Positions 1 to 8,113 of a DNA stretch of 23,023 bases are shown here, in pieces. How positions within the stretch are numbered: the stretch's first letter is position 1; each line of letters opens with the position of its first letter. This stretch comes from an uncultured Erysipelotrichaceae bacterium (lineage in GTDB: Bacteria > Bacillota_I > Bacilli_A > RFN20 > CAG-826). Position numbers and translations under genes: made by a program. Location: assembly GCA_902801805.1 (NCBI GenBank), contig CADCJP010000031.1:1-23023 (forward strand), given 5' to 3'. Below the pieces are notes generated by a model, which was not told where the DNA came from, did not search any database, and saw only the letters and a program-made list of their open reading frames with translations.

Positions 1-1
1 T

Positions 2-775
2 TCTTTAAGAAATCTCAGAGGTAGTGTCCTCTTCTCAGCGACACTTTCCCCAATTGATTATTACGTTGATATGTTAGGTGGCAAGAAAGATGACGCGCAA
101 CTCATCCTTCCTTCTCCATTCCCAATTGATAATCTTAAGATTATAATTGCCCCTAATGTCTCAATTAGATATAAGAATAGGGCAAACTCATATCAAAAAG
201 TCGCAGACTACATTAAGAGCTTTGTCTCAAACAAAATTGGTAACTACTTTGTCTTCTTACCAAGTTATGAATATTTAAGCAACCTCATGCCTTATATTGA
301 CCTCGAAGGTATTGATGTCTTTGAACAACAAAAGGATATGAGCGACGAAGATAAAGAAATCTTCTTAACCAACTTTAAGTCCAATCCAGAAAAGACCACT
401 TTAGGTTTTGTCATTGTCGGTGGGGCATTTGGTGAAGGTATTGACTTAGTCAGTGACCGCCTCATAGGCGCAGTTATCGTTGGTATAGGTATGCCAAAGA
501 TTAACTTTGTGAGTAACCAAATATCCGCTTATTACGATAAGAAAGAACAATCTGGCTATAATTACGCCTACTTAAACCCAGGCATGAATAAAGTTATGCA
601 AGCCTTAGGAAGAGTGATCAGAAGCGAAACCGATAAAGGTGCGGTTTTGTTAATCGATGAAAGATACCTCAATAACGAGTATCGTGATTTGTTTAAAGCC
701 GAGTGGCGGAAATACGAAGTAGCCTTCCAACCAAAAGAAGTAAGCGATATTTTGCAAGATTTCTTTATTAAATAA
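2..775 (+). CDS. DinG/Rad3-type ATP-dependent DNA helicase, C-terminal part (5' truncated)
   Basis: The reading frame is open from base 2 and enters from outside the window, so only about the last 257 residues are present. It begins with FSATLSP, the SAT motif (motif III) of superfamily 2 helicases, and continues with the Rad3/XPD-type second RecA domain. Visible motifs are GAFGEGIDL (motif V region) and QALGRVIRS (motif VI with the arginine finger), followed by a nucleotide-domain strand ending in LLIDER. These match the helicase_C_2 domain of the DinG/YoaA/XPD family, which unwinds DNA 5' to 3' using ATP during repair or resolution of R-loops and replication blocks. The Walker A region, DEAH box and any Fe-S cluster cysteines lie outside the window, so DinG cannot be separated from other Rad3-like helicases. 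The stop is TAA, 24 bases before the next start. The family is clear; the exact member is not. Confidence 0.85.
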   Translation, partial: SLRNLRGSVLFSATLSPIDYYVDMLGGKKDDAQLILPSPFPIDNLKIIIAPNVSIRYKNRANSYQKVADYIKSFVSNKIGNYFVFLPSYEYLSNLMPYIDLEGIDVFEQQKDMSDEDKEIFLTNFKSNPEKTTLGFVIVGGAFGEGIDLVSDRLIGAVIVGIGMPKINFVSNQISAYYDKKEQSGYNYAYLNPGMNKVMQALGRVIRSETDKGAVLLIDERYLNNEYRDLFKAEWRKYEVAFQPKEVSDILQDFFIK

Positions 776-799
776 TTATTTAATGTTAAGATATTGAGC

Positions 800-1312
800 A
801 TGAAAAAGAAATTAGATGCTTTAACAAAAGCCAAACTCATCTATAGTGGTGAGTTAATTATCATTGCAATCGTCTTTTTAGTCGTTGCTATTTTAAAATT
901 TACTAACGTTATTCCATATAACGCTACTCGTCATTTGGTGCTCAATTGGATCACCCTCTTCGGTGGAACATGGGTCATCGTAGATTTCGTTTGGGCCCTT
1001 CTTTCAAAGAAAAGAAGACCAAGAATCTCCTTACTCGATAAGGCCTTACATTTACCTGCGGGTATTTATCTAGTGACTTTTGATTTATTCTGCATTATCG
1101 CTAGACCAGATAACCCAATGATTTACCGTTGTGGATTCCCAATTGCCATCTCTTATTTATGCCTTTGTTATATCTTTGAAGGCATTTATCATTTCTATCA
1201 TCCAATTCCAGGCATTTTAGAAGCAGTCGTGGAAGTTGACGATGAAGAAGAAAAAATAGAAGACACTCCCGAAGAAACCCTAAAGGAGGAAAAAGAACAT
1301 GAAGAGAAGTAG
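800..1312 (+). CDS. Uncharacterised four-helix membrane protein with acidic tail
   Basis: About 170 residues that I do not recognise. Four hydrophobic stretches are visible, at roughly residues 16-38, 44-68, 88-102 and 112-134. Between helices 2 and 3 is a basic loop (SKKRRPR), which by the positive-inside rule should be cytoplasmic. The last ~30 residues are almost entirely Glu/Asp/Lys and would form a charged soluble tail. ATG at 800 is preferred; an in-frame TTG lies two codons upstream at 794. Neither has a convincing Shine-Dalgarno sequence, so translation may be coupled to the helicase gene. The 3' end overlaps the next gene by 14 bases, and that gene's SD (AAAGGAGG) lies inside this coding sequence, so the two are almost certainly co-transcribed. 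No function is proposed. Confidence 0.75.
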   Translation: MKKKLDALTKAKLIYSGELIIIAIVFLVVAILKFTNVIPYNATRHLVLNWITLFGGTWVIVDFVWALLSKKRRPRISLLDKALHLPAGIYLVTFDLFCIIARPDNPMIYRCGFPIAISYLCLCYIFEGIYHFYHPIPGILEAVVEVDDEEEKIEDTPEETLKEEKEHEEK

Positions 1313-1691
1313 TAAAACTTTAATCGTTTTTTCATGCATTTTTGTGACAATTGCCGTTTTATTCTTAGGTGGCGAATCATTATTCATCGCCACATCTTGC
1401 CACGCGTTATTTAAACCAGATGCAGATATTGGTGACGCTATCGGTGGTATTTTCATTTATATCTATGCGATTTTACTTGCCGGTGGAGCAATTGTTTCAT
1501 CAATTATTTCATTACCTTTCGAAATCCCGCTTTTCAAATTAGTCGGCAAGAAATGGTATAACATCGTTCTTTTAGCTGTTTCTATTGCCACAATTCTTGC
1601 GGCAGTGGGAATGGTATTCATTTTACCAACAGCCTCTTCTATGGCTGAAGCTGCTCGTAGCAGTAGTTCATCATCAAGCGTTCAAGCTTAA
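1299..1691 (+). CDS. Small membrane protein with poly-Ser C-terminus (paralogue 1)
   Basis: 130 residues with hydrophobic segments at about 8-31, 47-75 and 86-110, a central SLPF...GKKW motif between the last two segments, and a C-terminal tail with a run of seven serines. The start is well supported by AAAGGAGG at 1284-1291, eight bases upstream, and overlaps the preceding gene by 14 bases. It resembles the next gene product: both begin MK, share a K-L-V-x-S-C-type first helix, have SLPF followed about 10-14 residues later by GKKW, and end in a serine-rich tail. I do not recognise the family. The signal-like first helix and low-complexity tail suggest a membrane protein with a flexible end, but nothing in the sequence gives a biochemical role. 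Confidence 0.75.
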   Translation: MKRSSKTLIVFSCIFVTIAVLFLGGESLFIATSCHALFKPDADIGDAIGGIFIYIYAILLAGGAIVSSIISLPFEIPLFKLVGKKWYNIVLLAVSIATILAAVGMVFILPTASSMAEAARSSSSSSSVQA

Positions 1692-1697
1692 TCATTC

Positions 1698-2093
1698 ATG
1701 AAGAAACACAACATCAAATTTTTGGTTTTATCCTGCGCCTTTATTACAACATCGTTGGCATTACTAATTTACGAAGTAACACTTGTCATCAACGCACTAC
1801 AATTCGCTTATCGAATAAAATCAATTGATAACCTATTAGATGCTGTTTTAGTTGACATAGCTGTGCTCCAAGTTCTTCTTACAGGTGCATTTGCGACTGT
1901 CTTTGCAATTGGCTCTTTGCCATTTGTGATAACACTTGCCCATCGAGAAGGCAAGAAATGGTTCACCATTTTACTAGTAGTGGCTGCTATTGCGCTTTTT
2001 ATTCTTCCAACACTAACGTTCCTTAGCATGCCAATCATCACATCGCTTAATCCGATATCAAGTAGCTCTATGAGCTCATCCTCAGCATATTAA
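1698..2093 (+). CDS. Small membrane protein with Ser-rich C-terminus (paralogue 2)
   Basis: 131 residues, six bases after the previous stop. Hydrophobic segments lie at about 8-33, 46-78 and 89-112. It appears to be a diverged tandem copy of the preceding gene: equal length, same N-terminal pattern, SLPF and GKKWF in the same places, and a tail rich in serine (SSSSMSSSS). No SD precedes ATG 1698, so translation probably depends on ribosomes finishing the upstream gene. lepA begins six bases after its stop. Function unknown. The pair could be two subunits of one membrane complex or a lineage-specific expanded family; the sequence does not decide. Confidence 0.75.
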   Translation: MKKHNIKFLVLSCAFITTSLALLIYEVTLVINALQFAYRIKSIDNLLDAVLVDIAVLQVLLTGAFATVFAIGSLPFVITLAHREGKKWFTILLVVAAIALFILPTLTFLSMPIITSLNPISSSSMSSSSAY

Positions 2094-2099
2094 ATAATT

Positions 2100-3917
2100 A
2101 TGGACTTTTCACAGAAAAAAATTAGAAACTTCTCAATCATCGCTCATATTGATCACGGTAAATCCACTTTAGCGGATCGTATTTTAGAATTGACTGGCGC
2201 AGTCGAACTTAGAGAAATGAAAGACCAAATTCTCGACTCTATGGACTTAGAAAGAGAAAGAGGTATTACCATTAAGTTAAACGCTGTCACTTTGTCATAT
2301 AAAGCTGATGATGGTGAAGAATATGTCTTTAACCTGATTGACACTCCTGGACATGTCGACTTCACTTACGAAGTATCGCGTTCCTTAGCCGCTTGCGAAG
2401 GCGCGCTTTTGGTGGTGGATGCGACACAAGGTGTGGAAGCACAAACGCTCGCCAACGCCTATTTAGCGGTCGATAATGACTTAGAAATCTTACCAGTTAT
2501 CAACAAAGTTGATTTACCATCCGCTAACGTTGATATGGCCAAGCAAGAAATTGAAAAGAAGATTGGTATTCCTTGTGATGAAGCTATTGAAGTCAGTGCT
2601 AAAACAGGCCTACATGTTCATGAATTATTAGAAGCCATAGTGAAAGGTGTTCCTGCCCCTCATGGTGATTTAAACGCTCCTTTAAAGGCTTTAATCTTCG
2701 ATAGTTATTACGACCCTTATAGAGGTGTCATTGTTTTGGTGAGAATTAAAGATGGTTCTGTGAAAGTTGGCGATAAGATTCGTTTAATGCAAGCCAATAA
2801 AGAATATCAAGTTATCGAACTCGGTATTAGAACTCCTAAAGAAGTTAAAACTGATGTTTTAGAAGCAGGGCAAGTTGGTTATATTGCCGCGCAGATTAAA
2901 GATATTAAAGATGTCCATCCTGGTGACACAGTCACTTCAGTGGATAATCCCGCTCAAGAAGCTTTACCAGGTTACCGTATTATGAACCCAATGGTTTACT
3001 GTGGTTTATATCCTGTCGATAGTGATGATTATCAAGCTTTAAAAGATGCATTAGAAAAGCTAACACTAAACGATGCTTCCTTACAGTTTGTTGCAGAAAC
3101 ATCCCAAGCCTTAGGCTTTGGTTTCAGATGTGGCTTCTTAGGATTACTACATATGGATGTCATTCAAGAGAGATTAGAAAGAGAATATAATCTCGATTTA
3201 ATCTTAACCGCGCCATCAGTTATTTATAAAGTTCATATGACTGATGGAGAAGTGATTAATCTTGATAACCCAAGCAAACTTCCTGATGCTAGTAAGATCT
3301 CATTTATTGAAGAACCATATATTAGAGCTAACATCATGACTCCTAAAGAATATATTGGTCCAATCATGGAATTATGCCGTGAAAGAAGAGGTATTTACGA
3401 GAACCTAGATTACTTCGATGATACACGTATGGTCTTAACCTATGAATTACCATTAAGTGAAATCGTTTATAACTTCTTTGATAAACTCAAAAGCTACACA
3501 AAAGGCTATGCTTCATTTGACTATGATTTCAGCGACTATAAGCGCGCGGATTTAGTGAAACTTGATATTTTACTTAACGGCCAAGTAGTGGACGCTCTTA
3601 GTAGTATTATTTATCGCCCAGATGGTTATCATCGTGGCTTAGGCATTATCCGTAAGATTAAAACTGTTATTCCTCGTCAACAATTCGAGATTCCAATCCA
3701 AGCCGCAATCGGTGGAAAGGTCATCGCTAGATGCGATGTTAAGGCAGTTCGTAAAGACGTTTTAGCAAAGTGCTATGGTGGAGACATCTCTCGTAAGAAG
3801 AAACTTCTCGAAAAGCAAAAAGAAGGCAAAAAGAGAATGAAGAAAGTCGGCTCTGTTGAAGTCCCACAAGAAGCATTTATGAGCATTCTTTCCATTGACG
3901 AAGAAGAAGATAACTAG
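2100..3917 (+). CDS. lepA: Elongation factor 4 (LepA), ribosome back-translocase GTPase
   Basis: 605 residues, the usual LepA length. GTPase motifs are in order at the N-terminus: AHIDHGKST (P-loop), RGITIK (switch I), DTPGHVDF (G3), NKVD (G4). They are followed by EF-G-like domains II, III and V and the LepA-specific C-terminal domain, with typical [10 protein letters not shown] and a basic C-terminal segment rich in Lys/Arg ([20 protein letters not shown]). LepA binds ribosomes in an EF-G-like manner and acts on stalled or mis-translocated complexes and in initiation or assembly. The start lacks an SD and sits six bases after the upstream membrane gene, which implies coupling. In many Bacillota lepA is followed directly by hemW and hrcA; here two extra genes intervene. 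Confidence 0.97.
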   Translation: MDFSQKKIRNFSIIAHIDHGKSTLADRILELTGAVELREMKDQILDSMDLERERGITIKLNAVTLSYKADDGEEYVFNLIDTPGHVDFTYEVSRSLAACEGALLVVDATQGVEAQTLANAYLAVDNDLEILPVINKVDLPSANVDMAKQEIEKKIGIPCDEAIEVSAKTGLHVHELLEAIVKGVPAPHGDLNAPLKALIFDSYYDPYRGVIVLVRIKDGSVKVGDKIRLMQANKEYQVIELGIRTPKEVKTDVLEAGQVGYIAAQIKDIKDVHPGDTVTSVDNPAQEALPGYRIMNPMVYCGLYPVDSDDYQALKDALEKLTLNDASLQFVAETSQALGFGFRCGFLGLLHMDVIQERLEREYNLDLILTAPSVIYKVHMTDGEVINLDNPSKLPDASKISFIEEPYIRANIMTPKEYIGPIMELCRERRGIYENLDYFDDTRMVLTYELPLSEIVYNFFDKLKSYTKGYASFDYDFSDYKRADLVKLDILLNGQVVDALSSIIYRPDGYHRGLGIIRKIKTVIPRQQFEIPIQAAIGGKVIARCDVKAVRKDVLAKCYGGDISRKKKLLEKQKEGKKRMKKVGSVEVPQEAFMSILSIDEEEDN

Positions 3918-3936
3918 TTTAAAATTAGTAGTTTTT
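3912..3936 (+). terminator. Possible weak terminator after lepA
   Basis: A short inverted repeat overlaps the lepA stop: AACTA (3912-3916) can pair with TAGTT (3928-3932), followed by a T run up to 3936. The stem is only five A/T-rich pairs with a 12-base loop, so termination would be inefficient. A promoter candidate lies just downstream, which fits a transcription-unit boundary. Confidence 0.3.
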
Positions 3937-3948
3937 TAGAATAAATTA

Positions 3949-3977
3949 TTTACAATAAAATCTACTTCCTGTAAGAT
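3949..3977 (+). promoter_or_regulatory. Candidate sigma-70-type promoter for the Fic-like gene
   Basis: TTTACA at 3949-3954 (five of six matches to the -35 consensus) and TAAGAT at 3972-3977 are separated by 17 bases, the ideal spacing. Transcription would start near 3984, giving a leader of about 18 bases with the SD-like AAAGAGG before ATG 4002. It lies in the only sizeable gap between lepA and the next gene. Confidence 0.45.
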
Positions 3978-4001
3978 AAAGGTATAAAGAGGTACTTTTA
4001 T

Positions 4002-5504
4002 ATGGCAGGCAATGATTATGCGATGCGTTTTACTGAAGACAAATACGCCACCAAATTAGAAGTTGGTCGTGAACTTAAAGTCTCTTCAGTCGATCCATTT
4101 TGGAGCAACATTCTTTCATACCGCTCCAACTTTTATCATTATTTATCAATTAGAACTATTGAAAAGAACATGCTCTTGTTCTGCGGCTGTCCAGCCATCA
4201 ATAGCTTAGTCAATAACTTAGAAGCAAAACTTCTTAGAGTAAACCGCGAATGCATGATGCTCGCGCCTAACACAAAACAATTTAAGAATGTTGACTACAC
4301 CTTTAAAAAAGAGGTCCTTAACATCTTGAATGAATTCGAACAGTTACATGTCGGCGACGACTTCATTGATTCCGTAATGCGTAATGAAGTGGTGAGTGCA
4401 ATCCCTACTAATATGGTCTTAGTGAATTACCTCAATGCTTTAAACTACATTAAGCGTGCTTATGTTAACGCTATTGATGAAGATTTCCTCGCTGAATTAT
4501 ACGCTAAACTCTTAGGCACAGAAGAATTAGTGACTTTCTATCGTGCTAGCGAAGATAGAAATCCAGAAAACCGCGTCCTTATTGACCGTGTTTATACATC
4601 TGCGCCTGTTAATCTCATTGGACCAATGATGAATAGCTTATTTACTTTCATCAATAGTTCCACGTTGCCAACATCTTTAAAAGCCGTCGTTACTTTCTTC
4701 TATATTAACTTTGTTAAACCATTCGCTTCTTACTCTGAAGAAATGGCCATCTTAATGGCGAAAGCCGTCTTAGCCCATGAAGCATTTGGTGATTCAATTG
4801 TCGCTCTTCCATTAGAAAAGCTTTTACTCTTACCAAAAGAAGAAGCTGCTCGTATTTATGTGGAAGTCCAAAAGACTGCTGATGTTACTTACTTCGTTGA
4901 TTATGCTTTTAAGCATCTAAGTAAGTTCTGCGATACATTCCTTGATGATATTGCCCAAGCAAAAGTCTCAGAAATGCGCGCTGACTTCTATCAAGTTGAT
5001 GAAGATAAACCAATCCAAGAAGTCGAAATCCCAGAACCAGCGAGAGTGGAAACTATGGATTTATTCGCTCAAGCGGAAGAAGAAAAAGAAGAACCAGCAC
5101 CAGCAGAACCTGCTCCAGCGCCAGTTCAACATTTTGAACAACCAAAACAAGAAGCGCCAGAAATGGTTGTGCCTGAAGCTCCAAAGAAAAAGACTGTTAA
5201 AGTCACTTATGTCCAAGAAGAACTTGCAGTGGCTTATATTCCAGTTGCCTTAGATGAAAAACAAGCTGTTCTTTTAGAACAAGACCTCCTAGAAAGAGAT
5301 CCTGAACTTAAGAAAGGTGAAGCTAAATTCTACGCTAGACATTGCACCAAAGGTAAAAAATATACCATTGCGCAATATAAGAAGAGCCTACGCTGTGCCT
5401 ATGAAACCGCTCGTACATCGATGGATCATTTAGCAGAACTTCTTTACTATCGCAAAGAAAAGATTAAAAATAAATATGTTTACATTCCTGTTGAAAGAGA
5501 GTAG
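4002..5504 (+). CDS. Degenerate Fic-fold protein with Pro/Glu linker and C-terminal winged-helix-like domain
   Basis: 500 residues. Residues ~35-300 follow the pattern of a Fic-family protein: an N-terminal helical region, a segment around 160-205 like the HRELM...FR...V-I region, a helix PMMNSLFTFIN (208-218), then KAVVTFFYINFVKPF (227-241), which aligns with the canonical helix ending in the HPFxxGNGR catalytic loop. The catalytic residues are absent: His becomes Lys239, and the GNGR segment reads ASYSEEM. Residues ~345-395 are a Pro/Ala/Glu-rich linker. Residues ~440-497 (YTIAQYKKSLRCAYETARTSMDHL) resemble the winged helix found after many Fic domains, where YETAR-like sequence forms the recognition helix. 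Intact Fic enzymes transfer AMP to protein hydroxyls; this one should not, so a binding or regulatory role is more likely. The Fic assignment rests on pattern matching by eye. The start is supported by a weak SD and the upstream promoter. Confidence 0.6.
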   Translation: MAGNDYAMRFTEDKYATKLEVGRELKVSSVDPFWSNILSYRSNFYHYLSIRTIEKNMLLFCGCPAINSLVNNLEAKLLRVNRECMMLAPNTKQFKNVDYTFKKEVLNILNEFEQLHVGDDFIDSVMRNEVVSAIPTNMVLVNYLNALNYIKRAYVNAIDEDFLAELYAKLLGTEELVTFYRASEDRNPENRVLIDRVYTSAPVNLIGPMMNSLFTFINSSTLPTSLKAVVTFFYINFVKPFASYSEEMAILMAKAVLAHEAFGDSIVALPLEKLLLLPKEEAARIYVEVQKTADVTYFVDYAFKHLSKFCDTFLDDIAQAKVSEMRADFYQVDEDKPIQEVEIPEPARVETMDLFAQAEEEKEEPAPAEPAPAPVQHFEQPKQEAPEMVVPEAPKKKTVKVTYVQEELAVAYIPVALDEKQAVLLEQDLLERDPELKKGEAKFYARHCTKGKKYTIAQYKKSLRCAYETARTSMDHLAELLYYRKEKIKNKYVYIPVERE

Positions 5505-5516
5505 AGGGAAAAATCA

Positions 5517-5732
5517 ATGCCACAATCAGTATTAATTCTCATTATCGTTATCGCTGTTACAGCAGTTATTGCTTTATTAGCGTACATTATCTATCGTTTC
5601 TTACGTCCGAAACTCAAAGAAGATAAACCATCTGATGAAGAAATTCTTCAAGATGAAATGAATCGTGTTCTTCAGGATGTTGAAGATCCAGAAGCAGCTA
5701 AACAAATTAGCGATTATAAGGAAGATGAATAA
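5517..5732 (+). CDS. Small single-pass membrane protein (71 aa)
   Basis: One strong hydrophobic helix spans residues ~4-28, followed by a basic stop-transfer patch (RFLRPKLK) and a hydrophilic, acidic C-terminal half rich in Asp/Glu. The topology should therefore be N-out, C-in, with the acidic tail in the cytoplasm. GAGGG at 5505-5509 gives an SD about seven bases before ATG 5517. Its last eight bases overlap the hemW start, so it is translated in step with hemW, and it follows the Fic-like gene by 12 bases, so the three probably form one transcript. I do not recognise the family. Its length and topology resemble several small Bacillota membrane proteins, but no motif settles this. Confidence 0.7.
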   Translation: MPQSVLILIIVIAVTAVIALLAYIIYRFLRPKLKEDKPSDEEILQDEMNRVLQDVEDPEAAKQISDYKEDE

Positions 5733-6816
5733 ACCATCCTCTTTATACATTCACATACCATTTTGCGAAACTATATGCGATTACTGCGACTTTGTTAAGT
5801 TGCAGTATTTTCGTAACTTCGCTACTAAATACTTGAAAGCGCTTAAGCAAGAATTAGATTCTTATCAAATTAATGACCTTAAAACCATCTATGTCGGTGG
5901 GGGAACACCAACCGCTTTAGAAGATGATTTATTCTTGGAGCTTTTAGAAATGCTCAAGCCATACACCAAAGGTGTAAAAGAATATACTTTTGAGGCTAAT
6001 CCTGAATCGTTAAGCGAAGAAAAGATTAAATTACTAAGCAAATATGGCGTTAATCGCGTCTCTTTAGGCGTACAAAGTACAGATACAAAAGTCCTTAAAG
6101 CCATTAACCGTCAGCATAGTTATGAAGACGTTAAAAAAGCTATTAAGACCCTTAATCAATATGGCATAGATAATATCAATGTTGATTTGATACTTGGCTT
6201 GCCACATAGTAGTGAGACTCTCTTAAAAAGAGATTTAGAAAATTTAACTTCATTAAATATTAAACATATATCTTGCTATGCATTAACCATCCATCCTCAT
6301 ACAGTTTTATTTAACCAAGGCTTTAGAGAAATGGATGATGATTTAATGCGCAAAAACTATGATATTGTCCATAACTTTCTAAAAGAAAAAGGTTTCACTC
6401 ACTATGAAGTCTCTAACTGGTGTTTACCTGGCCATGAGTCTTTACATAATCTCACTTATTGGAAGAATGAACAGTACTATGGATGTGGCCTTGGCGCAGC
6501 GGGATATATCGGTGATACCCGTTATAAGAACACAATTAATTTAGATAAATATCTTAGGGGTGAATTTGTTGCTGAAGAAGAAAAACTCACCAAGAAAGAT
6601 CTCGCCACATACGAAATCATGCTGACTTTAAGAAGCAGTAAAGCCGGCCTTTCTTTATCCTTATTAAAAGATAAATATGGTTTTGACTTATCTAAAAAAT
6701 CTGATGAAATCAAAACATTAATTAATCAGGGTTATTTAACATTAGAGAACGATACCTTACTAGCGACATATGAAGGAATGATGATATTAGACCAAATCAT
6801 CCTTAAGCTCATCTAA
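5725..6816 (+). CDS. hemW: HemW, radical SAM heme chaperone (coproporphyrinogen oxidase-like)
   Basis: 363 residues from ATG 5725, where the protein begins like other HemW proteins (SLYIHIPFC). A longer in-frame start at 5665 would add 20 residues encoded inside the upstream gene and is rejected. The radical-SAM motif CxxxCxxC is Cys14, Cys18, Cys21 (CETICDYC). YVGGGTPT and FEANPE are further family signatures, and HYEVSNW near residue 228 is typical of the HemN/HemW group. HemW lacks the extra N-terminal cysteine context of true HemN and is thought to insert heme into proteins rather than decarboxylate coproporphyrinogen. No heme-biosynthesis genes lie nearby; the lepA-hemW-hrcA order is a conserved Bacillota arrangement. 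Confidence 0.92.
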   Translation: MNKPSSLYIHIPFCETICDYCDFVKLQYFRNFATKYLKALKQELDSYQINDLKTIYVGGGTPTALEDDLFLELLEMLKPYTKGVKEYTFEANPESLSEEKIKLLSKYGVNRVSLGVQSTDTKVLKAINRQHSYEDVKKAIKTLNQYGIDNINVDLILGLPHSSETLLKRDLENLTSLNIKHISCYALTIHPHTVLFNQGFREMDDDLMRKNYDIVHNFLKEKGFTHYEVSNWCLPGHESLHNLTYWKNEQYYGCGLGAAGYIGDTRYKNTINLDKYLRGEFVAEEEKLTKKDLATYEIMLTLRSSKAGLSLSLLKDKYGFDLSKKSDEIKTLINQGYLTLENDTLLATYEGMMILDQIILKLI

Positions 6817-6871
6817 CTTTAAAAGAAGAACAAATAATCGTTTGAAATCTTTGACATAACTTCTACCAATG

Positions 6872-6906
6872 AAAAATATCCTGGTGCGAATCAGGGTATT
6901 TTTTTG
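6872..6906 (+). terminator. Rho-independent terminator after hemW
   Basis: A 12-base-pair stem, 6872-6883 with 6892-6903, contains one T-G wobble. It has an eight-base loop (GTGCGAAT) and runs into a T tract to 6905. It separates the hemW unit from the heat-shock promoter. Confidence 0.88.
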
Positions 6907-6977
6907 TTTGTAATCAAGATACAAGAAAGGCATTTTAGCCTCATATTTAAATCCTTATTATAAATAAATATAAAAAA

Positions 6978-7004
6978 TTAGCAGACAATGCTTGACAGTG
7001 CTAA
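6978..7004 (+). promoter_or_regulatory. Upstream CIRCE-like operator (HrcA site 1)
   Basis: TTAGCAGAC (6978-6986), nine bases, then CAGTGCTAA (6996-7004). The 9-9-9 geometry and the outer TTAGCA...TGCTAA match the CIRCE consensus (TTAGCACTC-N9-GAGTGCTAA). Two inner positions of the left arm and one of the right differ from consensus. It overlaps the -35 hexamer. Confidence 0.7.
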
Positions 7005-7019
7005 TTATTTAGGTAAAAT
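6992..7019 (+). promoter_or_regulatory. Heat-shock operon promoter
   Basis: A perfect -35 TTGACA (6992-6997), a 16-base spacer and a -10 TAAAAT (7014-7019) place the transcription start near 7026. The -35 lies inside the upstream CIRCE-like repeat and the start site inside the downstream CIRCE, so HrcA binding at either would block RNA polymerase. This is a vegetative-type promoter controlled by repression. Confidence 0.8.
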
Positions 7020-7023
7020 GTAG

Positions 7024-7050
7024 TTAGCACAAAAAGTGATAGAGTGCTAA
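7024..7050 (+). promoter_or_regulatory. CIRCE operator (HrcA site 2)
   Basis: TTAGCACAA (7024-7032), nine bases, then GAGTGCTAA (7042-7050). The right arm is a perfect CIRCE half and the left arm differs at the last two positions. It lies at the predicted transcription start, directly before the hrcA SD, so it is both a DNA operator and part of the 5' leader hairpin. Confidence 0.92.
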
Positions 7051-7066
7051 AAAGGAGGAGAAAACC

Positions 7067-8113
7067 ATGGCTCTTAACCGTAGCGATACGATCTTAAAAT
7101 ACATCGTTGAATACTTTATTAAGAATGCGCAACCAGTTGGCTCTCACACCCTCATCGAAGAATATAAACTTCCTTATTCTTCCGCGACAATTAGAAACGA
7201 AATGTTTGCTCTTGAAAAAATGGGCTTAATCGAAAAAACCCATTCAAGCAGTGGTAGAGTTCCATCCGCTCAAGGATACCGCTATTACTGTGAGAAATTA
7301 AGAGATGGTTCAGTTAATGAACAATTAAAAAACAGCATTCAAACTGTTCTTGATCAAAAAGTTAAATCAATTGATGCGGTTATTAAGGAAAGTTGTGAGA
7401 TTCTATCTCATATGACTAACTTAGTCACCGTGGTCATGGGACCAGATGAGAATAAAGAAAAATTAGCGTCTATCCAAATGGTGCAGATTTCCGATAACAC
7501 AATTACCGCAATCTTTGTTACCGATAAAGGCTATGTCGAAAACAAAACCTTCATCGTTCCAGAGAACTTAAAAGCGGGCGAAATTGTTAACTGTGTTTCC
7601 TTATTAAATGACCGATTAAAAGGTACACCAATCGTCGAACTCGTGGAAAAGACTGAAGCTCTTAAACCTGTCCTTAATGATTACATCGTGGGTCATGACC
7701 TTGTTTACCAAGCTTTGCTTGAAACATTCATGCGCTTCGCTAGTGACCGTTTAAGCCTCTATGGTAGAGATGAACTATTCAATCACGAGGAATACAAAAA
7801 CGATACCGAGAAACTTGAAAGGGTCTTCAAGCTTCTCAATGACCAACAACTCCTTAAAGAAGTCAAAGATGAAATCAAAAAGGATGACGAAGACCGAATC
7901 ATTCGTATCGGTGATATCGAAGGCAATCCTGATGTCTCAATGGTCACAGCGAAAATCGACTTAGGCGAAGAAGGCAATCGTGCAATTACATTGCTCGGTC
8001 CAACTAGAATCGACTACGATCAAGCGTTAAGTGCCCTTGAGTATATCGCGGAAACATTAACCGATTACTTTAAAGGATTAAACAACAACAAAGGAGGTAA
8101 AGGCGATGCCTAA
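7067..8113 (+). CDS. hrcA: HrcA, heat-inducible transcription repressor
   Basis: 348 residues, the normal HrcA length. The N-terminal winged helix contains the hallmark SSATIRNEMFALEKMGLIEK and the wing HSSSGRVPSAQGYRYY. The rest is the GAF-like HrcA domain and dimerisation region. HrcA binds CIRCE operators, needs GroEL for full activity in species studied, and releases DNA when chaperonin is titrated by unfolded protein. Two CIRCE boxes lie directly upstream, so it should autoregulate this operon. The start is fixed by the strong SD AAAGGAGGAG at 7051-7060, six bases before ATG. It overlaps grpE by eight bases. Confidence 0.97.
   Translation: MALNRSDTILKYIVEYFIKNAQPVGSHTLIEEYKLPYSSATIRNEMFALEKMGLIEKTHSSSGRVPSAQGYRYYCEKLRDGSVNEQLKNSIQTVLDQKVKSIDAVIKESCEILSHMTNLVTVVMGPDENKEKLASIQMVQISDNTITAIFVTDKGYVENKTFIVPENLKAGEIVNCVSLLNDRLKGTPIVELVEKTEALKPVLNDYIVGHDLVYQALLETFMRFASDRLSLYGRDELFNHEEYKNDTEKLERVFKLLNDQQLLKEVKDEIKKDDEDRIIRIGDIEGNPDVSMVTAKIDLGEEGNRAITLLGPTRIDYDQALSALEYIAETLTDYFKGLNNNKGGKGDA

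Noticed and set aside
794..799. TTG start for the first membrane gene
   Set aside because: Adds only two residues and has no better ribosome site than ATG at 800.
4942..5253. 103-codon Lys/Gln-rich plus-strand frame inside the Fic-like gene
   Set aside because: It is the +1 shadow of the Glu/Pro-rich linker; low complexity, no ribosome site, no family resemblance.
6905..6977. Small RNA or extra gene between the hemW terminator and the heat-shock promoter
   Set aside because: AT-rich with only a four-pair hairpin near 6927-6944 and no open frame or promoter-terminator pair.
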